This document shows, piece by piece, positions 53,811 to 63,124 of a DNA stretch of 64,000 nucleotides. Below the pieces are notes generated by a model. It ran no database searches, was not told the DNA's origin, and worked only from the letters and a program-made list of their open reading frames with translations. The translations under genes were made by a program, and so were the position numbers. This DNA is from Chloracidobacterium sp. GTDB lineage: Bacteria > Acidobacteriota > Blastocatellia > Pyrinomonadales > Pyrinomonadaceae. How positions within the stretch are numbered: the stretch's first letter is position 1; every line of letters begins with the position of its first letter. The stretch is from positions 124,001-188,000 of the forward strand of contig JABTUB010000002.1 in assembly GCA_015075585.1 (NCBI GenBank). The letters are read 5' to 3'.

Positions 53811-56309
53811 CTAGAAGCTTTTGCGGAAGAGGTAGGATGCCCTGATAAAGAAAGTGCGCGAGTTGCGTTCAAATCCCGGTGTGTAGTTCTGCGTAAATCG
53901 ATTATAGCCGCGATAGTTCAAATCGTCATTATAGCCGGCGTAGAACGCCGTTCCGGGATGCGGGCTCCATCCGAACAGGAACTGCCCCGCCGTTCGATTC
54001 CTAAGCGTATCGTAATCGATGCGGGCACGAATGAACGTAAAGCGTGTAAATTGGTACGTGGACCTTAGCGTATAAATATTTGAGTCGAACGCGATCTTAT
54101 CGGTATCGTACCGTCGCAACTGGCTGTTCGAATATTCAAGCGAAACGCTGAAGGCGTCCGTCGGTTTGAGCGAAAGCTCAAGGCCGATATCCGTTTGCCC
54201 GCCGCGGCCCGGATCAAGAGCGGGATAAGGGCCTGTCATTCCGCTGCTCACCCAGTTCAGATATGTCGGTGAAACTCTCGGGTATCGTTGACCCGCTCCG
54301 AAATCGTAATCAAATGCGCCCCAGACGTGACCCAGAAATCCGCCGACGCTCATCCGTTTACTCAAGTTCTTGGAAAAATTAACGCTGGCCATCGGCTGAT
54401 GCGATGACCGCTCTGCCGGCCCCGAGAACGCTCCTGCCATCGTGCCTGAACTATTGCGTTTTGGCCCGAACTCGTCCTCATAAAGTTTCTCAAGGCTGTC
54501 GCCGGCCTCGAAATCGACGGAAAAGTTGCCGCTGAACTGAAGATTCAGGCCTGCCTGCACACCGGTGCTCTGAAGCCGGCCATTCCAATCGAAATCGTAT
54601 CTAACGAGCTGTGTAGTATTCACACGCACGAGCCGGCCGTTCGGATTCGACTTTGTACTCAGCCGATTCATAAAGAAAAGGCCATTCGTATCGACCCGGT
54701 TAGTGAAACCGGCATCGGCGCGATAATCGCGCGTCCGGCCCTTGGCCTGCACGAACCAGCCATGCGTGTCGGTCGTATAGTCGATACCCCACAAATATCC
54801 GAAGCCGTTCCCGGTACGGTATGAGAACCTGTCCGTTTCCGGTGAATAAAAGTCCTTGCGCGAGTGCGTCCCGACAGCTTGGAACTCCATGACGGTCTTT
54901 GAATTCAGCTTGTATGTTCCGTCAATACCGGCAGTGAAGTTTCGATCTCTCGGAAATATGCGCGACGTCCCGAAGAAGCCGATATTATTACTGTCACCAA
55001 AGTCGCGTTTTACACGAACGACGGAAAATAATGCGTTCTTATCGATAAATTCATCCAACGGACACTGTATGGTCGGGTCGCTCTGCTGAGCGAGGCGGCA
55101 TTGGCTGTTTCGGCGGCGGTCATCCTCGGAGTAATTTCCCGGCGCCTTGTCAGACGCCGCCAGGAATCCGAATGACGTCTTGCCGGCCTTGCCGCTCAAT
55201 TTCACTGCGTAATCCGGATCGACGATCGAACGTGAATAGAATGTTTGCAACGGAGATTGGAAGATATCTTTTCCCTCAAGAAAGAACGGCCGCTTCTCTT
55301 CAAAAAAGATCGGAAAGCGTTGATTTGCCGTGATCACAGGTGCATCGGCTTCGATCTCGGCAAAATCCGGATTGACCGTTGCATCAAGTGTAACGTTGGG
55401 CGAGAGCGTGAATTTCAAATTGACGCCGACCTCTGCCTTGACCGGCCCATTGACAAATCTTCCGCCGACAATTATAGGATCACGCTTCAATTCGCCCGTT
55501 TCACTAACCGTAACGCTCGGCACGATCTCAAGCGTCCGTTCGTATTTGATGCCGTCGAGGCCGCCTATCCTGCCGTGCTTCACCAGCTTGCCCGCCATAT
55601 TGCGGTCATCCGGCAGCCACGCATCGAGTTCGTCATTATTACGGTCGATGTTCCGTGCGACATTGAAGCCCCAAAACTTCCCTTTGCCCGCAGAATAGCG
55701 AAGCGATTTGAAAGGTATCTTTACCTCGACCGACCATCCCCAATCCTGGATCACGCCTTTTGATTCCATTACAATATCGACGGAAAAATCGGGCCCCATG
55801 CCTCCTTCGGTAAAAATGCCGTCCAGCTGAATGCCATACGGGTTGAATCCCAATAAATAAGCACGCCGCTGATCGTCATAGGTGTCGAGCCAGACGCGGA
55901 CGTTGTCCTCGCCGAATATATCATCGCGCTGAGCAACGGTGGCTCGGATCTTGTCCTTATCATCCCAACATTTGAAGCCGAGATACAGAAAATGTTCGTC
56001 GTACATCATATACGCTTCGGTAGGCTTTGAGGGCGGCGTATTGTCTCCGGGCGCAACTTGGATGAAGTCCTTAAAGACCGCCGCATCCTTCCATGCTTCC
56101 TCGTTCAATAAGCCGTCGATCGTGAGAGCCGCCGATACCTTTGGGATCATGATTGGCCGCTGCTTCTCAGGCGGAAGTTCGATCCGACCTATCCGCTTGC
56201 GTGTATTGCCATCAGCAGAAGGGCCGCTGCTGTCGCCCGATCGGGGCGATTGTGCATGCCCGATGCTTACTATCAATATCAGAAAGAGAAATATTGCAGG
56301 TCTGGTCAT
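53811..56309 (-). CDS. Secreted CBM9-like / DUF5916 outer-membrane protein
   Basis: An 832-residue outer-membrane protein. Signal peptide MTRPAIFLFLILIVSIGHAQ; a carbohydrate-binding family-9-like domain at about 55-230 (LTIDGLLNEEAWKDAAVFKD, YDEHFLYLGFKCWDDKD, VDIVMESKG), then a long strand-rich barrel region ending in RASYLFRKSF with a terminal Phe typical of outer-membrane barrels. Fits the DUF5916/CBM9 family. Substrate unknown, perhaps polysaccharide binding or uptake. No clear Shine-Dalgarno. Confidence 0.82.
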   Translation of the reverse strand: MTRPAIFLFLILIVSIGHAQSPRSGDSSGPSADGNTRKRIGRIELPPEKQRPIMIPKVSAALTIDGLLNEEAWKDAAVFKDFIQVAPGDNTPPSKPTEAYMMYDEHFLYLGFKCWDDKDKIRATVAQRDDIFGEDNVRVWLDTYDDQRRAYLLGFNPYGIQLDGIFTEGGMGPDFSVDIVMESKGVIQDWGWSVEVKIPFKSLRYSAGKGKFWGFNVARNIDRNNDELDAWLPDDRNMAGKLVKHGRIGGLDGIKYERTLEIVPSVTVSETGELKRDPIIVGGRFVNGPVKAEVGVNLKFTLSPNVTLDATVNPDFAEIEADAPVITANQRFPIFFEEKRPFFLEGKDIFQSPLQTFYSRSIVDPDYAVKLSGKAGKTSFGFLAASDKAPGNYSEDDRRRNSQCRLAQQSDPTIQCPLDEFIDKNALFSVVRVKRDFGDSNNIGFFGTSRIFPRDRNFTAGIDGTYKLNSKTVMEFQAVGTHSRKDFYSPETDRFSYRTGNGFGYLWGIDYTTDTHGWFVQAKGRTRDYRADAGFTNRVDTNGLFFMNRLSTKSNPNGRLVRVNTTQLVRYDFDWNGRLQSTGVQAGLNLQFSGNFSVDFEAGDSLEKLYEDEFGPKRNSSGTMAGAFSGPAERSSHQPMASVNFSKNLSKRMSVGGFLGHVWGAFDYDFGAGQRYPRVSPTYLNWVSSGMTGPYPALDPGRGGQTDIGLELSLKPTDAFSVSLEYSNSQLRRYDTDKIAFDSNIYTLRSTYQFTRFTFIRARIDYDTLRNRTAGQFLFGWSPHPGTAFYAGYNDDLNYRGYNRFTQNYTPGFERNSRTFFIRASYLFRKSF

Positions 56310-56428
56310 AGATGAATAACTTTACAACAGGTTGCAGAAATGAATGGATCAATGAATGAGTGCAGCGGCTGCGGTGATCAAAAAGCCGCCGATCCGTCCC
56401 GGCGCGTATGTTCAAATATGGATATGTT

Positions 56429-58306
56429 TCACCTTCGGGCAGAAATCGAGTCGAATGTCCTGAACGTAATGCTTCCGTCAGTCCGAAGCGTGTAGGCGTT
56501 TCCGCCGCTGCCGAGGGTGTATTTCGATCTCTCGTTCTCGAGGTGTTTCATATTGTCAAAGCCATCGAAATTGACATCATTTCCGCGGGCTTGGATATCT
56601 GCGTTTGCCGACGGCGGAAGCGTTATAACGATATCGCCTCGGTCGGAGCGGGCATCGACCTTGGTGAACAAACCCTCAAGGCCGATCATGCCGGTCGCCG
56701 ATCGCGTGTTGACCTGTCCGTTCGCACGGAGCAGTCTTATATTACCGTTGCGCGAAGATATGGTCATATCTCCTCCGATATCGCGAAGGTCAACGGTCTC
56801 GTCGAAACCTTCAACTTCAAGCGTGCCGGCGACACCTTCGACACGGATCGCCGATTCGGATGAAACTTTCAAATTTGTTTTCTTCGGAACATAGACAACG
56901 ATACTGGCTCCTGCGCTCTGACCCCAAAGCCATGACGGAGCCTCACGCCGCAAGTCATCCGTGCCTGAAATTGTGATCTTTACAGAGGCATCGGTGCGTT
57001 TCTCTTCGATGTGCAGCGGCTCGGAGTTCTGCTGGTCGGTTATCTGCAACGCCCGATAGCTCACTTGAGGTTTGTCCCATCCGATGACCCTGATCGACGC
57101 TGCGGCGGCTCCGACCTCAACGGACGGAACGCCCGTAACATCGAAAATGTTCTCCTTACGCTCGATCTTTACCGGGCGATCGTCAGGCCCCGTCATTGGC
57201 CAAGGCGGGTTCGGCGGCCGGGTCGGGAAGCTCTTTTCCTTCAGCTTCAATTGTTTTGTGTCAGGACAATCCTCGTCCATTTGAACAGCTATCTTCTTTA
57301 ACTGGGCAAGCCCCGCTTGGGCCTCTGCCGCTGCCTTTTCTGCGATCTTTGCCGCATTCGCTTCGATCTGAGCCTGATTCTTCATAAATTCCGCAAGATA
57401 TGGGCCGTCAAGATCCGCATCACCTTTCGGCGTGCCGTTCATCGTAAGAAGATCGACAGCCGGCGGAAGCGGCTTGCCGTCCGTCCTGCGTTTTATCGAA
57501 AGAGCACCGTTGACACTGTCAAGCCTTATCAGAGCGTCGCCCGTGCCGAGTTTGCCGTTCATATCCCGGCCGATATACTCGCCCTTGCGGACAGTCAAGC
57601 CTAGGTCGTTCGATATGCTGCCGTTGAGCGAACTCGCCTTTATTATCGAGCTCGCGTCTGGCGGGATCGTTACGCTGACACTGCCGTTCACCGTACTCAA
57701 CGAAAAGCGGCTCTTCGCATCAAGCTTCGCGATATCGGCGACGAGTTCACCGTTGACCGTGGAAAGCTTTGCTGTGCCGCCCATAGCGGTAGCATTGATC
57801 TTTCCGTTCACGACGGAAGCTACCGTACTATTTGCAAGGCCCGACAAAGTAATGGCTCCGTTCACAGTTCCGATCTCGTTAAGCACTGCGTCGCGCGGCA
57901 CGATCAATTCGTATCGGACCTCGACGCCGCCAATATTCCGCGAACGCCCGCCGTTGGAACTCTGCCACCTTTCGTAGTCGCTCTCGACACGGATCGCATC
58001 AGGCTTAGCATCAATACGGACGTCAACCTCCGCAAGTTTCTCTTTCGAGTCAGCAACCTTTGTCGCGACGATCTGTACTTCGCTGCGGTCCCAGGCCGTG
58101 ATGCTTATAGGGCCGTTGACATTCGCGACCGAAACTCGTCCGCCGGCCTTCAACGGCAAGGTTCTTTCAATTTTCTCTGTTTCCTCGAACGCTGCAGAAG
58201 ATCCGCTTGTCGTAACGTCCGAAGAATCGTGCTTTTGTGTCAGCGGAAACATCGGGTTGCCGCCGAAAAGCAGGCCCGAAACTATCAATGTATAAATCCA
58301 AGTCAT
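56429..58306 (-). CDS. DUF4097 beta-strand-repeat protein
   Basis: A 625-residue protein with a hydrophobic N-terminus (MTWIYTLIVSGLLFGG) and GAGAGG upstream of the ATG. Two stretches of DUF4097-type beta-helix repeats, about 45-280 (NVNGPISITAWDRSEVQIVA; TVNGAITLSGLANSTVASV; SLNGSISNDLG) and 450-610 (VEGFDETVDLRDIGGDMTIS). They are split by a helical, Pro-rich region near 300-390. Likely a surface or periplasmic beta-helix; molecular function unknown. Confidence 0.8.
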   Translation of the reverse strand: MTWIYTLIVSGLLFGGNPMFPLTQKHDSSDVTTSGSSAAFEETEKIERTLPLKAGGRVSVANVNGPISITAWDRSEVQIVATKVADSKEKLAEVDVRIDAKPDAIRVESDYERWQSSNGGRSRNIGGVEVRYELIVPRDAVLNEIGTVNGAITLSGLANSTVASVVNGKINATAMGGTAKLSTVNGELVADIAKLDAKSRFSLSTVNGSVSVTIPPDASSIIKASSLNGSISNDLGLTVRKGEYIGRDMNGKLGTGDALIRLDSVNGALSIKRRTDGKPLPPAVDLLTMNGTPKGDADLDGPYLAEFMKNQAQIEANAAKIAEKAAAEAQAGLAQLKKIAVQMDEDCPDTKQLKLKEKSFPTRPPNPPWPMTGPDDRPVKIERKENIFDVTGVPSVEVGAAAASIRVIGWDKPQVSYRALQITDQQNSEPLHIEEKRTDASVKITISGTDDLRREAPSWLWGQSAGASIVVYVPKKTNLKVSSESAIRVEGVAGTLEVEGFDETVDLRDIGGDMTISSRNGNIRLLRANGQVNTRSATGMIGLEGLFTKVDARSDRGDIVITLPPSANADIQARGNDVNFDGFDNMKHLENERSKYTLGSGGNAYTLRTDGSITFRTFDSISARR

Positions 58307-58486
58307 AATTACCTCTCAAAAGCCGATCAAAGTTGATCTTCTGAATCGAATACACCGCAACAGCGTCTGTTGTGACATAAGGTCCGACATTTTTTTCGCC
58401 TGCTGTCCAAAGACGGGAGAATTTACTTTGAACGTACGATTTGGTAGTTTGGAATGTTCAGATGGCACGGCCGTCGGCATTTATCG

Positions 58487-59713
58487 ATGAATTTGCAGCG
58501 AACAACCTTACATATCCTGAATGGCCCAAGAGATCTTTCCGACCGTGCAAAGACCGGCGTGTCGCTGCACTGCCATACAGAGCATTCTAAGGAGATGCTT
58601 GCCTTTGTGCCGCATTATGCTGACAAACTTCCGATAATCTCTTATTTCTGGCATAAGGAGAAAAAGAAGTACGAAGAACGCGAGGGCACCGGGCCGGCCT
58701 TTGATACCGCATATTGGTCGCCGCCGCTTACCGGTCAAGCCGTCTATGATATCGAGAAGTCGCAGATCGAGGCCGCGAACCTATATTCATTAGTGTCACT
58801 TACCGACCACGACTGCATAAACGCCAACTTGACCCTCGACGAGGCCGACCCGTCAAAGTCCGTGCCGATCTCGCTCGAGTGGACGGTTCCCTTCGACTTC
58901 GGTTTTTTCCACGTCGGAGTTCACAATCTGCCAAAGGACAGGGCGGTCGAAATATCCCGAACGCTCATCGGTTATACATTCGAAAAAGAACGCCATTGCG
59001 ACGAGAATCTCAGTGAGTTGTTTGCGATGCTCTTTGAACTGCCACAGGTTCTCATCATACTTAACCATCCGATCTGGGATATCGAAATGGCGGGCAAGGA
59101 GCGGCATAATGCCTTGCTGAAGGATTTCCTTCGGCGCCACGGCCGGTGGATACACGCGTTTGAGATAAATGGTTTCAGAAGTTGGTCGGAGAATAAGGCA
59201 GTTATCGAAATGGCCGAAGCCCTCAGCGTTCCGATCGCCACGGGCGGCGACAGGCACGGATGCAAGCCGAACACGGTCATTAATCTGACCCAAGCGGAAA
59301 CGTTTGATGAATTTGTCCATGAGATACGCGTAGAGCGGGCGAGCACTGTGGCCCTGATGCCTGAATATGAGCAGCCGCTGCACTCGCGTCAGCTGCAGTC
59401 TTTTTCAGAGATACTTTCGCTGTATCCCGAGGCTCCGGAGCACCGGCGACGTTGGTTTGACCGTGTTTTCTTTGATATCAATGACGGCAAGGGCCTTGTG
59501 CCGCTTTCGGAGCACGGCTGGAAACGCGGCGGCCCGACCTGGCTCCGATGGGCTATCTGGACGCTCGGCTTTCTCGGCAGCCCGAAGGTGCGTCCGGTCT
59601 TTCGCGCCGTTCGTAAGAGCCGCGACCGCGTGCCGAAGGATCTTTCGATCGCCGATTTTGAGATTCCGGATCCCGAGGAATTTTTCGGCGAACTTTCGGG
59701 CGAGGCCGTTTGA
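58487..59713 (+). CDS. PHP-domain metal-dependent phosphoesterase-like protein
   Basis: A 408-residue cytoplasmic protein; ATG at 58487 is favoured, but an ATG at 58454 is in frame. Metal-binding motifs typical of PHP domains: LHCHTEHSKEM near 30, LTDHDCIN near 110, ILNHPIWD near 195 and GGDRHGC near 255. PHP proteins hydrolyse phosphoesters. It directly precedes a GT4 gene, so a role in a glycolipid or phosphosugar step is suggested but not shown. Confidence 0.8.
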   Translation: MNLQRTTLHILNGPRDLSDRAKTGVSLHCHTEHSKEMLAFVPHYADKLPIISYFWHKEKKKYEEREGTGPAFDTAYWSPPLTGQAVYDIEKSQIEAANLYSLVSLTDHDCINANLTLDEADPSKSVPISLEWTVPFDFGFFHVGVHNLPKDRAVEISRTLIGYTFEKERHCDENLSELFAMLFELPQVLIILNHPIWDIEMAGKERHNALLKDFLRRHGRWIHAFEINGFRSWSENKAVIEMAEALSVPIATGGDRHGCKPNTVINLTQAETFDEFVHEIRVERASTVALMPEYEQPLHSRQLQSFSEILSLYPEAPEHRRRWFDRVFFDINDGKGLVPLSEHGWKRGGPTWLRWAIWTLGFLGSPKVRPVFRAVRKSRDRVPKDLSIADFEIPDPEEFFGELSGEAV

Positions 59714-59740
59714 GCTTTGCTCTGCTTTATATTTCTTATA

Positions 59741-59760
59741 ATGGCAGCCTCGGCTGCCAT
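59741..59760 (+). promoter_or_regulatory. Perfect hairpin just upstream of the GT4 start
   Basis: ATGGCAGC-CTCG-GCTGCCAT forms an 8-bp stem ten bases before the ATG at 59770. A TATAAT sits at 59737-59742. It could hinder ribosome access or be an attenuator; no T-run follows. Confidence 0.35.
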
Positions 59761-59769
59761 TAACTGTTA

Positions 59770-60954
59770 ATGAATACTCTTGTGAGTGATACTCCGCGGG
59801 TCGCATTCTTCCCCGATTCATATCTCGAAGTGAACGGCGCGGCCATGACCTGTCGCCGTCTTGTGGAATATGCCGCGAAGGAGGGCTTCCCTTTCCTTGT
59901 TGTCCACGCCGGTTCTGAGAATAGGACGGTTACGGACGGCAGCGTTACGCATTTTTCGCTAAAGCGTTCGCTCGTCAATATCGCACTTGATGAGGAACTT
60001 GCATACGATCCGCTATTCGAACGTCATCAGGGTAAGGTACGGAAAATGCTTGAGGAATTCAAGCCGGACGTGATCCACATAACGGGCATCAATGATGTCA
60101 GCATCATCGGTTCGGTGCTTGCGTGGCGAATGCATTTGCCGCTGCTCGGCTCGTGGCACACTAATGTGCACGAATTCGCCGCACGCCGCATCGAGCGCAT
60201 GCTTCGATTCCTGCCGAAAGGTTTTGTAAACCGCCTAAGCGCGTTCGCCGAGCGTAAGATCAAGGCGGGTACGATGCTCTATTACAAACAGCCGCAAGTG
60301 ATCCTTTCGCCGAACCCCGAACTTGTCGAGGAACTCGGCCGACGGACAGGGCGGCCATCGAAACTGATGGCGCGAGGCATCGACCCTGTTTTCTTTTCAC
60401 CGGAGAAGCGTACCGTGAGCCATAACGTCTTTCGGATCGGATCGGTCGGCAGGCTGCGGGCGGAAAAGAATGTCCGCGTGCTTATTGACGTCGAGAAGGC
60501 GTTCCTTGACGCAGGGATCGACGACTTCGAGATGCTGATCGTGGGCGAAGGCACCGAACGCGAGTTCCTTGAGAAGAATCTTACAAAGGCGCGCTTCACC
60601 GGCTTTCTCTCGGGCGAACCGCTGGCCGAAGCATACGCGAACATGGATGTCTTTATGTTCCCGTCCGAGACCGACGCCTTTGGGAACGTCGCTCAAGAGG
60701 CGAACGCATCGGGCGTTCCGGCGATAGTTTCGGACAAAGGCGGGCCGAAATTCATCATAGACGAGGGCGAGAACGGCTTTATTGCAAAGGAACGTGCCGA
60801 TTATGCAAAATTCGCACTTCAACTTTACAATGATAGGCAGCTGCTGGCTGAAATGAAGTCGAACGCGCGCCTCGCCGGGCGATCCAACTCGTGGGACGCG
60901 ATCTTTGACGGAGTTTACGACGCCTACCGCATGGCAATAGCACGTCATAAATGA
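59770..60954 (+). CDS. GT4-family glycosyltransferase
   Basis: A 394-residue GT-B glycosyltransferase. N-terminal acceptor half with PDSYLEVNGAAMTCRRLVEY; the C-terminal donor half has SETDAFGNVAQEANASGVPA, the E-x7-E signature, and GSVGRLRAEKNV. It resembles enzymes acting on diacylglycerol or phosphatidylinositol. It follows the PHP gene and overlaps the next gene by 4 nt (ATGA). Sugar and acceptor are unknown. Confidence 0.88.
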   Translation: MNTLVSDTPRVAFFPDSYLEVNGAAMTCRRLVEYAAKEGFPFLVVHAGSENRTVTDGSVTHFSLKRSLVNIALDEELAYDPLFERHQGKVRKMLEEFKPDVIHITGINDVSIIGSVLAWRMHLPLLGSWHTNVHEFAARRIERMLRFLPKGFVNRLSAFAERKIKAGTMLYYKQPQVILSPNPELVEELGRRTGRPSKLMARGIDPVFFSPEKRTVSHNVFRIGSVGRLRAEKNVRVLIDVEKAFLDAGIDDFEMLIVGEGTEREFLEKNLTKARFTGFLSGEPLAEAYANMDVFMFPSETDAFGNVAQEANASGVPAIVSDKGGPKFIIDEGENGFIAKERADYAKFALQLYNDRQLLAEMKSNARLAGRSNSWDAIFDGVYDAYRMAIARHK

Positions 60955-61583
60955 GCTTGAACGAAACGACGATCACTGCCAAAGAGGATGATCTTGAGGG
61001 ATTTGAGGCCCCGCCGCCGCCGCATACAAGTGTGTATGCGGTCGCGCGGCATATAATAAGCCATCCGATCGACACCTTTGTGCTCCGATGGAACTGGAAA
61101 TCCGCCGTGCTCTCGGCCCTGCTCCGTTCACCGATCTTTTTCTTCACATACGTTTTCAAAAAGGACGGCTTAAAGCTGGCCGCGGGCGCGGCATTGGCGC
61201 AGTCGGTCTTCCGCATCATTTTCGGCGGCACGAATGGCGCGATAATACAGTCATTCAGCAAGGTGGAGCCCGCATGGCATGCTGTCTTGACCGTACCGCT
61301 TATTCTGGCGGCCTTCAGTCATTTGGTCGAATTCATCGTACAGTCGGCGTATGACAGCCGGACGGGCGTGAACGGCAAGGGCCGTGCGATCACGATCTCG
61401 ATAGCGGTTTCGGCCATATCGGCGATCTTCAATCTGTTCGCAATGCGTCGCGGCGCGCTGCTTGTAAAGGACGAGAGCCAGCAGTCGCTTTGGCGCGATC
61501 TCAGGCGTATGCCGTGGATAGTCTTCGAATTCCTTTCCTTCCCGCTTGTATGGACAGTCCGGCGCGCCAGAAAGCCTCGCTGA
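60951..61583 (+). CDS. Hypothetical multi-pass membrane protein
   Basis: A 210-residue protein overlapping the GT4 stop (ATGA). Acidic N-terminus, then hydrophobic segments at about 48-70, 79-92, 110-130 and 145-165 and a basic C-terminal tail. No family recognised. Coupling to the glycosyltransferase suggests a partner, perhaps in glycolipid handling. Confidence 0.6.
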   Translation: MSLNETTITAKEDDLEGFEAPPPPHTSVYAVARHIISHPIDTFVLRWNWKSAVLSALLRSPIFFFTYVFKKDGLKLAAGAALAQSVFRIIFGGTNGAIIQSFSKVEPAWHAVLTVPLILAAFSHLVEFIVQSAYDSRTGVNGKGRAITISIAVSAISAIFNLFAMRRGALLVKDESQQSLWRDLRRMPWIVFEFLSFPLVWTVRRARKPR

Positions 61584-61603
61584 CAGGCCGAACATCCCTA
61601 ACA

Positions 61604-62944
61604 TCAGCCTTTCTGTCTGGGATTTGTCAGCCCGCGTGCACGAAAGTCCGCATAGAGTTCGTCATAGGTTGCAAAGAGTCTTGACATACTGTTCGCTTGG
61701 CTGTTTTGGGCCGCGGCGGCAAGGCCGTTATCTATCCTGCGAAGCCGCTCGCTCGCGCTGTCTGCGATCTCGGAAAGAGCGGCAGCGAAGCTCTCTGCCG
61801 TAGGTTCGACGAGCCACGCATTATCTTTGTCGGCGTATGTAAGGATGCCGCCGGAGTTCGGCGCGAGAATAGCGGTACCCGATGCCATGGCTTCGAGGCC
61901 CACATTACCGAACGGCTCCCGCGGATTGGGATGGATAAAGACGTCAGCATTTGCGTAATATCTTGCCAGCGTCGGCTTGTCGATATGCCCGACAAAGACG
62001 ACCCTTCCCGGACAAAGGTTCTCGGCCGCCGCCTTAAGGTCGTCCTTTCTCGGGCCGTCGCCGGCTATCAACAGGAAGAATTTGTAATCCGCCGAGCGTG
62101 CGGCGTGGTGCATGATATGGGGCAACAGTTCCACATTCTTTTCGGTCGAGAGCCTTGTGGATGAGAGCATTATCTTCGCGTCCTTTGGGAGGCCTGATTT
62201 AGCGATGATCTCGCTGCGGAAGGCTTCAGAGCGGTTAGCCGGAGAGAACAGTTCGGTATCGACGCCTCTCGGGCAGATCCGCACGCGTTCGCGCACGGTC
62301 TCGGGCAATGTTTTGAAGAACTTCCCGAGGCTGTTGTGGATGCGGTAGTTCGCGCGGGCATACTTTTCGGTCGCAGTGTAGATCTCCTCGGCAACGAACT
62401 CGGAGTTCGCGATAAAGTAATCGAACATCTGCAGGATGAAGTTGCCCATCAGGTTCCTTGAAACGGCCGCGCCGATCCTGCCGCCGATCACAAAGGTCTT
62501 AAAGATGGTGTCGAAGCGTTCGCCGGTGAAGTAAACGAGCATCGGGCGGCCCAGACGGCTAAAGAACCCTTTCCGCACGACTGCGGCAAAAGGCACGACC
62601 GATGCGTTGTCGTACACCTCGATCATCTGCGGCATCTCGGCGAGCAGGACCGTGCGGACGGGAGTTCCGGTTTGGAGGTAATGGGTCGGCAGTATGGTCC
62701 TGTATCGCTTATCTATGAAGCGCGAGGGCGGCGCCGCGATGCGGTAGATCTTGGCATGGTCGCCGACGTTCTCGACCGACGCTGCTTCGTCCGGAACTAT
62801 CAAGCTGACGTATCTTTGGCGTTCATTGGCGGCTTTGAGCAGACGGTCGTAGTTCGTTTTAACGCCGCCGGAGAGGCTGTGATAGTAGTTAGTTATATGG
62901 ACCGAGCGGGTCAACTTGTTCGGCGTGTCTTCGGACATCTGCAT
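61604..62944 (-). CDS. GT4-family glycosyltransferase
   Basis: 446 residues from the ATG at 62944; the frame is open 174 bp further but that part is basic, unlike a glycosyltransferase start, and reaches the divergent permease start. It has N-terminal YYHSLSGGVKTNYDRLL and the donor-site EPFGNVGLEAMASGTAILAP with E-x7-E. Convergent with the GT4-linked membrane gene. Donor and acceptor unknown. Confidence 0.85.
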   Translation of the reverse strand: MQMSEDTPNKLTRSVHITNYYHSLSGGVKTNYDRLLKAANERQRYVSLIVPDEAASVENVGDHAKIYRIAAPPSRFIDKRYRTILPTHYLQTGTPVRTVLLAEMPQMIEVYDNASVVPFAAVVRKGFFSRLGRPMLVYFTGERFDTIFKTFVIGGRIGAAVSRNLMGNFILQMFDYFIANSEFVAEEIYTATEKYARANYRIHNSLGKFFKTLPETVRERVRICPRGVDTELFSPANRSEAFRSEIIAKSGLPKDAKIMLSSTRLSTEKNVELLPHIMHHAARSADYKFFLLIAGDGPRKDDLKAAAENLCPGRVVFVGHIDKPTLARYYANADVFIHPNPREPFGNVGLEAMASGTAILAPNSGGILTYADKDNAWLVEPTAESFAAALSEIADSASERLRRIDNGLAAAAQNSQANSMSRLFATYDELYADFRARGLTNPRQKG

Positions 62945-63124
62945 CTTGTCAGCGTGCTTCTCTTGCGGGCCGCGGCAGATATCTGTTACGTCGGCGGCAC
63001 AAAGTTTCAATCTAAACCGCCGCCGTGCCTTATGCAAACCGGCGCGCGTCCCGGCACCGTACAGTTTGCGAAATACGGACGCGCATTGCCGAGGCCCGCC
63101 GCTTGAATTATATTTCATAGATAG

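Noticed and set aside
62945-63118. N-terminal 58-residue extension of the second GT4 gene
   Set aside because: Basic, non-conserved-looking translation that runs up to the divergent permease gene; the start at 62944 fits the GT4 fold better.
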